A stretch of DNA of 64,000 nucleotides from Mycobacterium fragae (GCF_002102185.1 NZ_LQOW01000005.1:185439-249438), one strand, 5' to 3'. Positions 46,970 through 55,867 are shown, counted from the first letter of the stretch. Numbers and translations: made by a program. The notes: generated by a model from the letters alone, not told the origin.

Positions 46970-47638
46970 TTATGCGGGTACCTCTCTGCGTTGCGTGGCG
47001 CGGTCGAGCGGCACCAGGTTGATGTCCTCGGACTGTCCGACCCGAGTCAGATGACGCCACGAGTCGATCGCGTGCCGGGTGAGCCGCACGGCGCGGGTGG
47101 CCGCGGTGCTACCGGCCCCCAGAGCGTGGGCGCGAAGGACGTTGCCAGTGACGGCGTCTAGCCGTGCCGAGTGGGCGGTGGCCCCGATCGCGGTCGACTG
47201 GTAAGCGGCGCGGACGGCATAAAGCCCCGCCGCGTTTAGCGTCGGGCTGTATGCGCGAGCGGCGGCGCGTCCGGCGCGGTCGGCGCTGTACCACGCGGTG
47301 ATAGGCGGCGTGTCGCCTGCTGCGACCATGCGGTGCAAGTCGGCGATATCGAAAGTTATTTTGATAGCAATGTTTTTGGCGTATTCGACAACGCCCCATA
47401 TGGGACTGGTCAGCAGTTCGGCCACCCACGCGTGGACTACAGCACGGGAAGCATCTGCCGTCCCCATGGTCTGCCAGCCGAGTTCGAGCACCAGCAGGCT
47501 GTCGTCGGATGACAGGTAGCCGTCCTGCCCGGCTAACAAGTCGTTGCACCACTGAACAAATGCGGCCAGAGGGCGGGCCGAGCACGACGGAAAATCGGTG
47601 ATCTCCGCATCGCCGTTGATATATGAGATGACATTCAT
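46970..47638 (-). CDS. Hypothetical protein, helical
   Basis: A 222-residue protein, not recognised. The N-terminus has a small motif with three cysteines within the first 40 residues (FPSCSARP, QWCNDLL), followed by alpha-helical, alanine-rich sequence with tryptophans (FVQWCNDLLAGQDGYL, VVHAWVAELLTSPIWGVV) and a C-terminus of Ala-rich helices (AARAYSPTLNAAGLYAVRAAY). No signal peptide or membrane segment. The ATG at 47638 has GGGGGTG upstream; a longer reading would start in the repeated promoter segment. Function unknown. Confidence 0.55.
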   Translation of the reverse strand: MNVISYINGDAEITDFPSCSARPLAAFVQWCNDLLAGQDGYLSSDDSLLVLELGWQTMGTADASRAVVHAWVAELLTSPIWGVVEYAKNIAIKITFDIADLHRMVAAGDTPPITAWYSADRAGRAAARAYSPTLNAAGLYAVRAAYQSTAIGATAHSARLDAVTGNVLRAHALGAGSTAATRAVRLTRHAIDSWRHLTRVGQSEDINLVPLDRATQRREVPA

Positions 47639-47797
47639 GGCACACCCCCGGTCAGATCCTGGCCGATGCGAGCCTTTGGCCACCCTCAACGGGTGAGTAA
47701 TGCGGTCCAGGTCCATTTGGTTTGTGTCCGTAGTAATTGCGGACGTCACTGCCACTTCACGCGTCCGATCGGTATCGCTCGACCCTCCTGCGCACAT

Positions 47798-47914
47798 AAC
47801 GCAAGTCTCGGTCGCCAACCGGCCAATCACTATCGCGTCTGACACCCATTTGCGAGGGGATGGAACCCGTATAGACGAACCGCGGCCACCCGAATCAGGC
47901 TGATGGTATGAGGT
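47798..47914 (+). repeat. Direct repeat, copy 1 of histidine-kinase promoter segment
   Basis: About 117 bp that match 48203-48324 at roughly 80% with an identical 31-bp core (47831-47861 versus 48241-48271). Copy 2 is the leader of the histidine kinase gene. In copy 1 the same GGTATGA motif leads only to a 28-codon frame that ends at 47990. Confidence 0.75.
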
Positions 47915-47932
47915 GCCGGGGCTCCTGCGGAT

Positions 47933-48178
47933 TCATGGCACGATCCGCTGAAAACAGTGTTGCCCAAACATCCCCGCTGGCCGGCAAATAGTCAGAATGC
48001 TGGGAGGCGGATCCGCCCGGGGCGGCTCCTCCTGCGGCGGCCATGGATCCGTCACGTAGGCAGCGCGCTGCATGTCGTCCGCGCGGGCTTGTCCAAGCAG
48101 GTCGGTACCGCCAACGATGCCCGTGATCACCAGCGCACTGGCGACGCCGATAACTGCCCGTTGCGCTAATTTCCTCAT
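47933..48178 (-). CDS. Small secreted protein
   Basis: An 81-residue protein with a signal peptide (RAVIGVASALVITGIVGG then a cut near ARA) and a short, Pro-rich mature part with two cysteines (LTICRPAG, GQHCFQRI) that may form a disulfide. It resembles small mycobacterial exported proteins in style, but I recognise no family. The ATG at 48178 has no strong ribosome site. It is divergent from the histidine kinase gene, with the second repeat copy between them. Confidence 0.6.
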   Translation of the reverse strand: MRKLAQRAVIGVASALVITGIVGGTDLLGQARADDMQRAAYVTDPWPPQEEPPRADPPPSILTICRPAGMFGQHCFQRIVP

Positions 48179-48202
48179 TGTTTCGTAAATGTTTCATCCT
48201 TG

Positions 48203-48324
48203 TTACGCACACCAGTCTCGATGGTCGACAGGCCGATCGGTATCGCGTCTGACACCCATTTGCGAGGGGATCGGACCTGTATGGACAAACCGCTGCAACC
48301 CGGATCAGGCTGGTGGTATGAAGC
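48203..48324 (+). repeat. Direct repeat, copy 2 (leader of the histidine kinase gene)
   Basis: This copy runs into the ATG of the kinase gene at 48318. Differences from copy 1 are scattered single bases, which indicates a duplication that has aged. Confidence 0.75.
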
Positions 48325-49331
48325 GCTGGGCAGCCGTCATGGACGAGCTGCGGCGACGAACGAGAATCCCGGCAGGCGGCCTGTTCCGGTGGGTCGTTTT
48401 GATCAACGGTCTGATCTTTACCCTCGGCACGTTGGTCCTCGTCATGTCGCCGGCGACCGTGTCGAAGCCCATCAAGCTGGCGGAGATCCCGGTACTCGGG
48501 ATCGGATTAGCGGTGATGCTGACCGCCAACGCGCTACTGCTGCGGTCGAAGCTCGCCCCCCTGGATCGACTCGCCGCGTCAATGCGGCGGGTCGATCCGC
48601 CGCGGCGCAGCGACCGCATGCATGACCGAGGTGATCGCGATCTACATCAACTCATCACGTCCTTCAACGCCATGCTGGACCGGCTCGAATCAGAACGGAC
48701 TTCCGCGAGCGCGGCGGCGCTGGCCGCGCAGGAGAACGAGCGTGAACGGATCGCTCGGGAGTTGCACGACGAGATCGGCCAAACCCTCACCGTCGCGCTG
48801 CTCAACCTCAAGCGAGCCATTGACCGCGCGCCCTCTGGGCTACTCAGCGACCTCGAGAACACCCAGGAAACCGTGCGCGCCAGCCTCGATGAGGTGCGTG
48901 GCATCGCCCGCAGGCTACGGCCGGATGCGCTTGAAGACCTTGGGTTGCCGAGCGCGCTGCATGCGCTATGCAATGAGTTCGCCCAAGCGAGTGGCATCGG
49001 TGTCGTCAAACACATTGCCCCGCAAGCGGACCGGCTCAAGCCCGATGTTGAATTGGTCTGCTATCGCATCGCCCAGGAGAGCTTGACCAACGTCGCCCGC
49101 CATTCCAGCGCCCACAAAGCCTGGTTGGACTTCCATGCCACCCCGGAAAAACTCACGCTGCGGATCGCCGACAACGGCAGGGGCGGAGCGATCTCCGAGG
49201 GCGCAGGGATCAGCGGTATGCGTGAGCGCGCTCTGCTGGTGAATGCCACCCTGACGATCAGCTCGCCGAGCAACGAGGGGACCGAAGTCAGACTTGTCGT
49301 GCCGCTAGGATCGATCGCTCGGAGCCAGTGA
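48318..49331 (+). CDS. NarL-type sensor histidine kinase
   Basis: A 337-residue kinase. Two membrane helices (about residues 20-45 and 55-75) flank a very short outside loop, followed by HAMP (about 78-130), HisKA_3 with H in IARELHDEIGQTLTVALLNLKRA near 160, and HATPase with the N box ESLTNVARHSSAH near 257 and G box DNGRGG near 285. A tiny sensor loop suggests that it senses within the membrane or cytosol. The TGA overlaps the regulator ATG by one base. Confidence 0.93.
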   Translation: MKRWAAVMDELRRRTRIPAGGLFRWVVLINGLIFTLGTLVLVMSPATVSKPIKLAEIPVLGIGLAVMLTANALLLRSKLAPLDRLAASMRRVDPPRRSDRMHDRGDRDLHQLITSFNAMLDRLESERTSASAAALAAQENERERIARELHDEIGQTLTVALLNLKRAIDRAPSGLLSDLENTQETVRASLDEVRGIARRLRPDALEDLGLPSALHALCNEFAQASGIGVVKHIAPQADRLKPDVELVCYRIAQESLTNVARHSSAHKAWLDFHATPEKLTLRIADNGRGGAISEGAGISGMRERALLVNATLTISSPSNEGTEVRLVVPLGSIARSQ

Positions 49332-49987
49332 TGGTGTCGCAGCCGGCGCGTATCCTCCTTGCCGACGATCATGCGCTCGTGCGAAGCGGCCTAAGAATGA
49401 TCCTGGACGCCGAGCCCGACCTATGTGTAGTTGCCGAGGCCGCCGATGGGGGCGAGGCTCTCGCGGCCCTCGATGGCATCCCGGTAGACCTGGCCGTCCT
49501 CGACATCGCGATGCCGCGGATGACCGGGCTGCAGGCTGCACGAGAGATCAATCGCAGGCATCCCCATGTGCGGACGCTGATCCTGTCGATGTACGACAGC
49601 GAGCAGTACCTCTTCGAAGCGCTCAGGGTCGGTGCGTCCGGTTACGTTCTCAAATCCGTGGCCGACCGCGACCTCATCGAGGCTTGCCGGGCGACCTTGC
49701 GCGGTGAACCTTTTCTGTATGCCGGGGCGGTGACCGCGCTGATCCGGGAATATCTGCGCCGGGTGCAGCAAGGAGAGGCGTTGCCCGACACCATTTTGAC
49801 GCCACGCGAGGAGGAGGTGGTGAAACTAATCGCCGAGGGTTACTCAGCCCGAGAAATCGCGAATACTCTTGGCATCAGTGCCAAGACGGTGGACCGGCAC
49901 CGGACAAACACCCTGCAGAAGTTAGGTCTGCGTGACCGCTTGGCACTAACCCGGTACGCGATCAGAACCGGCCTGATCGAACCCTGA
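49331..49987 (+). CDS. NarL/FixJ-family response regulator
   Basis: A 218-residue regulator. Receiver domain: acidic DD pair in LLADDHALVR near residue 9, phospho-acceptor aspartate in AVLDIAMPR near 54, threonine/lysine in VLKSVADRD near 104. C-terminal LuxR helix-turn-helix: LTPREEEVVKLIAEGYSARE near 153 and ISAKTVDRHRTNTLQKL. A GTG at 49328 is an alternative start. It forms a two-component pair with the kinase just upstream; the target is likely the ClC gene or elsewhere, not shown by sequence. Confidence 0.94.
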   Translation: MVSQPARILLADDHALVRSGLRMILDAEPDLCVVAEAADGGEALAALDGIPVDLAVLDIAMPRMTGLQAAREINRRHPHVRTLILSMYDSEQYLFEALRVGASGYVLKSVADRDLIEACRATLRGEPFLYAGAVTALIREYLRRVQQGEALPDTILTPREEEVVKLIAEGYSAREIANTLGISAKTVDRHRTNTLQKLGLRDRLALTRYAIRTGLIEP

Positions 49988-50224
49988 CGACCGCCAACAT
50001 GGCGACGAGATTGACCTCAATTGTGAAGCAGTTTCGGCCCATTCGGAATGGCAGCCCTACTCCCTACGCATAGTCGGGCCACTCGCATGCTGGGCAGCGA
50101 GCACATCAACCATTTGTCCGCAATGGAGCAATCGCTGAAACTGCTTAGCCAGTCGGTGGCGTTGCCGCGACCTGACGCATCGAGCGAGCGACGTCTTTGG
50201 GTCGGCACTGCTAGCGTCGCGGGC

Positions 50225-51640
50225 ATGCCGGAGGCGGATGACACCGACCGCGGCGGCGGCCCATTCGGCCGCTTCGTGGGCAATCTCGAATATCTGTACA
50301 AATGGCTCTTGCTCGGCGTCATGGTCGGTGTCATCGCCGGCCTCGGCGCGGTCGCCTTCTACATGGCGCTGAAGTACACCGGTGAATTTCTGTTGGGCTA
50401 TTTGGCCGGTTACCACGTTCCCACCCCCCTCGTGGACGGCGGCAGTGCTGGGTCGGCTAGCTACGTGAGGCCCTGGGCGATTCCGTTGGTGACGACGGCG
50501 GGTGCGCTGGCGTCGGCGTTGATCGTGGCCGGGTTTGCCCCTGAAGCGACGGGCCACGGGACAGATAGTGCGATCGAAGCTGTGCACAGCGATCCGCGCC
50601 ATATCCGGGGACGGGTTGTTTTGGTGAAGATGGTCGCCAGTGCGCTAACCATCGGCTCGGGCGGGTCGGGTGGTCGTGAAGGTCCGACCGCTCAAATTTC
50701 GGCCGGCTTCGCGTCACTGCTGACCCGACGGCTCGGCCTGTCCGACGCGGATGGCCGGATCCTGGTGTCGCTGGGCGTCGGCGCGGGCATCGGCGCCATT
50801 TTCGGCGCGCCGCTCGGCGGTGCCGTCCTGGCGGCCGGGATCGTCTATCGTGACGACTTCGAGTACGGCACGCTCTATCCCGGTTTCATCACCTCCGCAA
50901 CGGCTTATGCCGTGTTTGGCTCGTTTCTGGGCTTCGCCCCGATGTTCGGTTACATCGACGCCGAATACCGCTTCGAAAGCGCCTGGCCGCTGCTGTGGTT
51001 CGTCGTACTGGGTCTTGTCGCGGCAGCTGTCGGCTACCTGTATGCCCGTTTCTTCTACGCGACCGTGACGCTGACCGCTCGACTCCCCGGCGGCGCGGTG
51101 CTCAAACCCACTATCGGCGGGCTGCTGGTTGGCCTGTTGGCCTTGGCGATTCCACAGATCCTCAGCAGTGGCTACGGCTGGGTGCAGCTGGCCAGCAGCA
51201 AGGAGACGCTGATGGCGATTCCGCTGTGGATCGTGCTGGTCCTTCCGATCGCCAAAATCGTCGCCACATCGCTGTCGATCGGCACCGGCGGCTCGGGGGG
51301 AATCTTCGGGCCCGGAATTGTGATCGGGGCATTCGTGGGAGCGGCGATCTGGCGGCTGGGCGAGTTGTTCCACCTTCCGGGAGTGCCCGACGGTCCGGGC
51401 ATCTTTGTGGTGGTCGGGATGATGGCGTGTTTCGGCAGCGTCTCCCACGCACCGCTAGCACTTTTGATCATGGTGGCCGAGATGACCGGGTCGTTCTCCG
51501 TGGTGCCCGGAGCAATCATCGCAGTCGGGATTGCGTCATTGCTGATGTATCACACCAAAGTGTCGATCTACCATGCGCAGCGCCTCAACCGCGAAACCGC
51601 CAGGGCCGAGCGGCTACGGGCCGCTGCCACCGAACATTGA
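50225..51640 (+). CDS. ClC-family chloride channel/transporter
   Basis: A 471-residue membrane protein. ClC signature motifs are GSGGSGGREGPTAQ near residue 142 (GREGP selectivity segment), GAIFGAPLGGAVLAAGIV near 188, and GSGGIFGPGIVIGAFVG near 360. The first motif of canonical ClCs (GSGIP) is replaced by GHGTDSAI near 112, as in a subgroup without that serine, so ion selectivity may differ. No CBS tail. ATG at 50225, with a TAGCGT -10-like element 10 bp before it, suggests a leaderless transcript. It follows the two-component pair. Confidence 0.9.
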   Translation: MPEADDTDRGGGPFGRFVGNLEYLYKWLLLGVMVGVIAGLGAVAFYMALKYTGEFLLGYLAGYHVPTPLVDGGSAGSASYVRPWAIPLVTTAGALASALIVAGFAPEATGHGTDSAIEAVHSDPRHIRGRVVLVKMVASALTIGSGGSGGREGPTAQISAGFASLLTRRLGLSDADGRILVSLGVGAGIGAIFGAPLGGAVLAAGIVYRDDFEYGTLYPGFITSATAYAVFGSFLGFAPMFGYIDAEYRFESAWPLLWFVVLGLVAAAVGYLYARFFYATVTLTARLPGGAVLKPTIGGLLVGLLALAIPQILSSGYGWVQLASSKETLMAIPLWIVLVLPIAKIVATSLSIGTGGSGGIFGPGIVIGAFVGAAIWRLGELFHLPGVPDGPGIFVVVGMMACFGSVSHAPLALLIMVAEMTGSFSVVPGAIIAVGIASLLMYHTKVSIYHAQRLNRETARAERLRAAATEH

Positions 51641-51733
51641 TCCAATGCAGGCCGATTAGCCTATCCCCGACGACCCACGAAATCGCTTGAGCCTTGGGCT
51701 GTTTCGCAATCCCGCGACGCATGAGCTCTTGGC

Positions 51734-52219
51734 TCAGGTGTCGATGTCCTCGAGGTTTGCGGCGGGTTCGCCGCCAGCGGCGGTAAACGCTGTGAGAGCG
51801 CGTACCAGCCCGCGGCGTTCCGGTGGTGGCATCTTTTCCACGATGCTGGCTATCTGAACGCGCCGGTGCGCTGTGACCTGTTGCACCACTTGACGCCCGC
51901 GATTAGTGAGTGCGGCCAGAAGCTCGCGCCGCGACGTCGGATGCGGCAGCCGGTCGATGAGTCCGGCGCCGACGAGCCGGTCAACCATGCGCCCAGTGGC
52001 CGACGGTTGCACCCCGAGCAGTCCGGCCAGGGTGGCCAGGTTCATCGGACCGCGGTTGGACAAGATCACCAGGGTTCGAAACTGCGGAATCGTGATGGTC
52101 TCGTCGACTTCAGCGATCGAGTGCGCCGAGATAGCCACCAGCAAGCGGGAGGCGGTCAGCAGCGCGTCGGTGATGGCATCGAGAGACTCATCGGTTGCCG
52201 TGGCGGGTTCGGTAGGCAT
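51734..52219 (-). CDS. MarR-family regulator
   Basis: A 161-residue winged-helix protein. Helix-turn-helix LATLAGLLGVQPSATGRMVDRLVGAGLIDR near residue 65 and wing RRELLAALTNRG near 100. Dimer helices at both ends are visible. It diverges from the methyltransferase-transporter-monooxygenase operon, and the AT-rich operator-like region lies between, so it most likely represses both itself and that operon and responds to a small molecule. Confidence 0.92.
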   Translation of the reverse strand: MPTEPATATDESLDAITDALLTASRLLVAISAHSIAEVDETITIPQFRTLVILSNRGPMNLATLAGLLGVQPSATGRMVDRLVGAGLIDRLPHPTSRRELLAALTNRGRQVVQQVTAHRRVQIASIVEKMPPPERRGLVRALTAFTAAGGEPAANLEDIDT

Positions 52220-52264
52220 CGGCGCTCCCCTTGTCCGAGCCGGTCGGCGGTGTCAGTGGCGGCC

Positions 52265-52309
52265 TGAACATCGTAGCAGACCTCAATTATAATAGACATC
52301 AATTATTGC
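52265..52309. promoter_or_regulatory. AT-rich MarR operator with back-to-back -10 hexamers
   Basis: A TATAAT on the plus strand (52288-52293) overlaps a TATAAT on the minus strand (52286-52291), giving palindrome ATTATAAT. TGAACA at 52265-52270 lies 17 bp upstream as a plus-strand -35. TCAATTAT occurs twice (52283-52290, 52299-52306). This AT content is exceptional for the genome and fits a regulator-binding promoter between the divergent MarR and methyltransferase genes. Confidence 0.65.
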
Positions 52310-52402
52310 CTACTGCTACTATCGTCCGCATCAGCTTTTGATGCGCCCCGCCGACAACGACGTCGCAGCTCGCAGCGCTTTCTCCTAACTGAGGAGGTCG
52401 TG

Positions 52403-53224
52403 ATGACCATCGATACCCCTACCGGCAGACCAGCGCTGGTGACCACTGCCCAAGCCGTGTGGGCGCTGGGCGACTACGCGTTGATGGCCGAGGATGTGAT
52501 GGCTCCGCTGGGCCCGGTGCTCGTGGAGGCCACCGGCATCGGCCCAGGTGATCGCGTGCTCGACGTCGCCGCAGGTTCGGGCAACATCTCAATCCCGGCT
52601 GCCAAGACCGGTGCCAGCGTTGTCTCCAGCGACCTCACCCCCGAACTGCTATTGCGCTCTCAGGCCCGGGCTGCACAACACGGCGTGACGCTGCAGTGGT
52701 GTGAAGCGAATGCCGAACTTCTGCCGTTCGCGGACGGCGAGTTCGACATCGTGATCTCCGCAATCGGTGTGATGTTCGCGCCACACCATCAACGTGCGGC
52801 CGACGAACTGGTCCGCGTCTGTCGCTCAGGTGGCACCATCGGCGTGCTCAGTTGGACCTACGAGGGATTCTTCGGCCAGATGCTCAACACCATCCGACCG
52901 TATCGGCCCACCCTGGCGCCCGGGGTGCCGCCAGCGTCACTGTGGGGACGCGAAGACTACGCCGTGGGGTTGCTCGGCGACCGCGTCAGCGAGGTCACTA
53001 CCCGGCGCGGCATGTTGACCGTCGACCGCTTCGCCAGCGCGCAGGCTGTGCACGACTATTTCAAAACTCATTACGGCCCAACGATCAACGCCTATCGCAC
53101 CATCGGCAACAAGCCCGTGCTGGCCGCTACTCTCGACGCCCAACTCGTCGAACTCGCCGAGCAATACATTCACAACGGCGTCATGCAATGGGAGTACCTA
53201 CTCGTTACCGCACAACGACGATGA
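52403..53224 (+). CDS. SAM-dependent methyltransferase of the MarR cassette
   Basis: A 273-residue class I methyltransferase with motif I LDVAAGSGNISIPAAK near residue 53, post-motif SDLTPELL near 78 and motif IV FDIVISAIGVMFAPHHQ near 115. It resembles UbiE/COQ5-type enzymes that methylate small molecules. GAGGAGG (52391-52397) supports the ATG at 52403. Its stop overlaps the transporter start by 4 bp. With a transporter and a monooxygenase in the same operon it may modify an incoming toxic compound; this is inference. Confidence 0.9.
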   Translation: MTIDTPTGRPALVTTAQAVWALGDYALMAEDVMAPLGPVLVEATGIGPGDRVLDVAAGSGNISIPAAKTGASVVSSDLTPELLLRSQARAAQHGVTLQWCEANAELLPFADGEFDIVISAIGVMFAPHHQRAADELVRVCRSGGTIGVLSWTYEGFFGQMLNTIRPYRPTLAPGVPPASLWGREDYAVGLLGDRVSEVTTRRGMLTVDRFASAQAVHDYFKTHYGPTINAYRTIGNKPVLAATLDAQLVELAEQYIHNGVMQWEYLLVTAQRR

Positions 53225-54642
53225 GCCGCACCCTGAGAACATCCTCCGGGCATCGCATCCCCAACTGGGATCCCGAAGATGCGGCCACATGGGAGCTCGG
53301 CAATAAGGCCATCGCCCGTCGCAATCTGCTCTGGATCGTCGCGTGCGACCACGTCGCCTTCGGCATTTGGACGCTCTGGCCGGTTATGGCGTTGTTCATG
53401 CCCCACAGCGCCTACGGCTTTTCGGCGGCCGACAAATTCTTGCTCGGCGCCACCGCCACCTTCGTCGCGGCCTGCCTGCGCATCCCATATTCCTTGGGAA
53501 TCGCGCACTTTGGCGGCCGGAACTGGACGGTATTTTCAATACTGATACTGCTGATCCCCACCGTCGGCGCGATCCTCATGCTGGCTCATCCGGGCCTGCC
53601 GCTGTGGCCATATCTGGTCTGTGCCGCGCTCACCGGCTGCGGCGGCGCCAACTACGCCGCGTCGATGACCAACACCAACTCCTTCTACCCGCATCGGCTC
53701 AAGGGCTCGGCCCTGGGATTCAACGCTGGAGCCGGCAATCTCGGGGTACCGGCAATCCAGCTGGTTGGGCTGCTTGTGATCGCTATTGCAGGCCACCGTC
53801 AACCCTATTGGGTGTGCGGGCTTTATCTCGTGCTACTGACCGTCGTCGCGTTCGGGGCCGCGTACTTCATGGACAACCTGGAACATCCGACACGGGTGGG
53901 CCACTTAAGCGCAATCCTCTCCCAGCGTGACACTTGGCTGCTGGCGTTGCTTTACCTTGGCACGTTCGGGTCGTGGATCGGATTCTCGTTCGCGTTTGGC
54001 CTTGTGCTGCAAGTGAACTTCGAATCCGCCGGGCAGACTCACGCCCAAGCGGCATTGCATGCCGCCGAGTTCGCATTCATCGGGCCGGCGTTGGGATCGC
54101 TGGCCCGAATTTATGGCGGCAGGCTCGCCGACCGTGTCGGCGGCAGTCGCGTCGCCTTGGCGGTGTTCGCCGCCATGGGGGTGGCCACCGCCCTTCTTGT
54201 CGGCATCAGCACCCTCGACGACCACACCCCGGGGCCGACGACGATAACGGCCGTGGGCTACATCGGCGGCTTCATGGTGCTTTTCGTGCTGTCTGGCTTC
54301 GGCAACGGTGCTGTCTACAAGATGATTCCGTCGGTCTTCGACGCGCGCAGCCATCTACTGAACGTCAGCGAGGCCGAACGTCGTCATTGGTCGGAAGCCA
54401 CCTCGGGGGCGGTGATCGGGTTCGTCGCGGCATTCGGCGCACTCGGCGGGGTTGGAATCAACCTGGCGTTGCGTCAGTCCTACCTCATCACTGGCACGGA
54501 CACGCCCGCGTATTGGATCTTCTTGGCGTTCTACGTCATCGCCGCCATCGTGACGTGGACGAGGTACGTGCGTCGACCCCCGGCAGCGCTTACCGAGGAG
54601 CACGAAGCACTCGCGCGGAAACGAGTTTCACAGCGGGTTTGA
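53221..54642 (+). CDS. NNP/NarK-like major facilitator transporter
   Basis: A 473-residue MFS transporter with about twelve helices. It carries the glycine/asparagine-rich signature of nitrate/nitrite porters (NYAASMTNTNSFYPHRLKGS and GFNAGAGNLGVPAIQL near residues 140-180) and a long N-terminal tail with GHRIPNWDPED like NarK2. Substrate could be nitrate or nitrite, yet its cassette partners (methyltransferase, FAD monooxygenase) suggest another anion. Coupled to the methyltransferase gene by ATGA. Confidence 0.85.
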   Translation: MSRTLRTSSGHRIPNWDPEDAATWELGNKAIARRNLLWIVACDHVAFGIWTLWPVMALFMPHSAYGFSAADKFLLGATATFVAACLRIPYSLGIAHFGGRNWTVFSILILLIPTVGAILMLAHPGLPLWPYLVCAALTGCGGANYAASMTNTNSFYPHRLKGSALGFNAGAGNLGVPAIQLVGLLVIAIAGHRQPYWVCGLYLVLLTVVAFGAAYFMDNLEHPTRVGHLSAILSQRDTWLLALLYLGTFGSWIGFSFAFGLVLQVNFESAGQTHAQAALHAAEFAFIGPALGSLARIYGGRLADRVGGSRVALAVFAAMGVATALLVGISTLDDHTPGPTTITAVGYIGGFMVLFVLSGFGNGAVYKMIPSVFDARSHLLNVSEAERRHWSEATSGAVIGFVAAFGALGGVGINLALRQSYLITGTDTPAYWIFLAFYVIAAIVTWTRYVRRPPAALTEEHEALARKRVSQRV

Positions 54643-54682
54643 GTGCAGCCGCAAAATTCGTGTCCGGGTAATGGAGAGGAAT

Positions 54683-55867
54683 ATGAAGGTTGCAATTAGC
54701 GGTGCCGGAATCGCCGGACCTACGTTGGCCTATTGGCTGCGGCGCAGTGGCCACGAACCGACGTTGATCGAGAAAGCCCCCCAGCTTCGGACCGGAGGTT
54801 ACCTGATCGATTTCTGGGGAGCGGGTTATGCGGTCGCGGAGCGGATGGGTTTAGCTCCTGCCCTGCAGGATGCAGGGTATGCGGTTCAGGAAGTGCGTCT
54901 GATCAATCGCAGCGGCCGCAAGGTGGGCGGGTTCCCGGTTGCGAGCTTCCGGCGCAGTTTCAGCGGTCGGTTTACCAGTTTGCGGCGTGGTGATCTCGCG
55001 GCACTGATCTATGGGGCCATCGACGGCCACGTAGAGACCGTTTTCAACGACAGTATCGCCGATATCGAGCAAGACGGTAGCGGCGCGCAGGTCACTTTCG
55101 AGCACGGACAATGCCGTCGCTTCGATTTGGTGATCGGCGCTGGCGGCATCCATTCGCCGGTACGTGCTCTGGTTTTCGGTCCGAACGCGAAATTCCAGAC
55201 CGACATCGGCTACCGGGTCGCGGCGTTCGAGGCCCAGGGCTACCGACCGCGCGATGAGCTCGTCTATGTGGCCTACACCGAGCCCGGGCACATGGTGGCA
55301 AGGTTTGCGCTGCGAGATGACCGGACACTGTTTCTGCTCGTCTACGCCGACGATGACGAATGCAGCGCAGACCCGAAAGATCTCGACGACACCAAAGTTG
55401 TTCTGCGCCAAGCGTTCGACGGCGTCGGGTGGGAATGCCCACAAATCATGTCACAACTGGATCAAGCCGACGACGTGTACTTCGATCGGGTCAGTCAGAT
55501 CACCATGGACTGTTGGTCGAAGGGCCGCGTTGCGTTGATCGGCGACGCTGCCTGCTGTGTGTCACTGTTAGCCGGTGAGGGCACCGGGCTTGCGATGCTG
55601 CAGGCCTACGTGCTTGCCGGCGAGCTCAATGCAGCCCGCGGCGACCACCGCGTGGCGTTTCAGCGCTACGAGCAACTGTTGCGACCACTGATCGCGGGCA
55701 AGCAGCGCTCCGCTCGGAACTTCGCATCTACGTTCGCGCCCAAGACATCGCTTGGGCTTTGGACACGTAACCAGGCAAGCAAACTACTGGTTGTCCCCCC
55801 GCTTGCTGACTGGATCATCCAGCGTGAGTTCCGCGACGACATAGAACTACCGGACTATGCGATGTAA
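54683..55867 (+). CDS. FAD-dependent monooxygenase (PHBH/TetX-like fold)
   Basis: A 394-residue flavoprotein. Rossmann motif ISGAGIAGPTLAYWLRRSGH near residue 5, RTGGYLIDFWG near 40, and the FAD-ribityl motif ALIGDAACCVSLLAGEGTGLA near 290. The DG motif position reads DLVIGAGGIHSPVR, with Gly where most homologues have Asp. Family members hydroxylate aromatics or inactivate antibiotics (TetX, rifampicin monooxygenases). GGAGAGGA gives the ATG at 54683. Last gene of the MarR-controlled operon. Confidence 0.9.
   Translation: MKVAISGAGIAGPTLAYWLRRSGHEPTLIEKAPQLRTGGYLIDFWGAGYAVAERMGLAPALQDAGYAVQEVRLINRSGRKVGGFPVASFRRSFSGRFTSLRRGDLAALIYGAIDGHVETVFNDSIADIEQDGSGAQVTFEHGQCRRFDLVIGAGGIHSPVRALVFGPNAKFQTDIGYRVAAFEAQGYRPRDELVYVAYTEPGHMVARFALRDDRTLFLLVYADDDECSADPKDLDDTKVVLRQAFDGVGWECPQIMSQLDQADDVYFDRVSQITMDCWSKGRVALIGDAACCVSLLAGEGTGLAMLQAYVLAGELNAARGDHRVAFQRYEQLLRPLIAGKQRSARNFASTFAPKTSLGLWTRNQASKLLVVPPLADWIIQREFRDDIELPDYAM

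Noticed and set aside
46548..47161. Plus-strand frames of 135-168 codons
   Set aside because: No ribosome site, motif or helix pattern; part lies antisense to the better minus-strand gene at 46970-47638.
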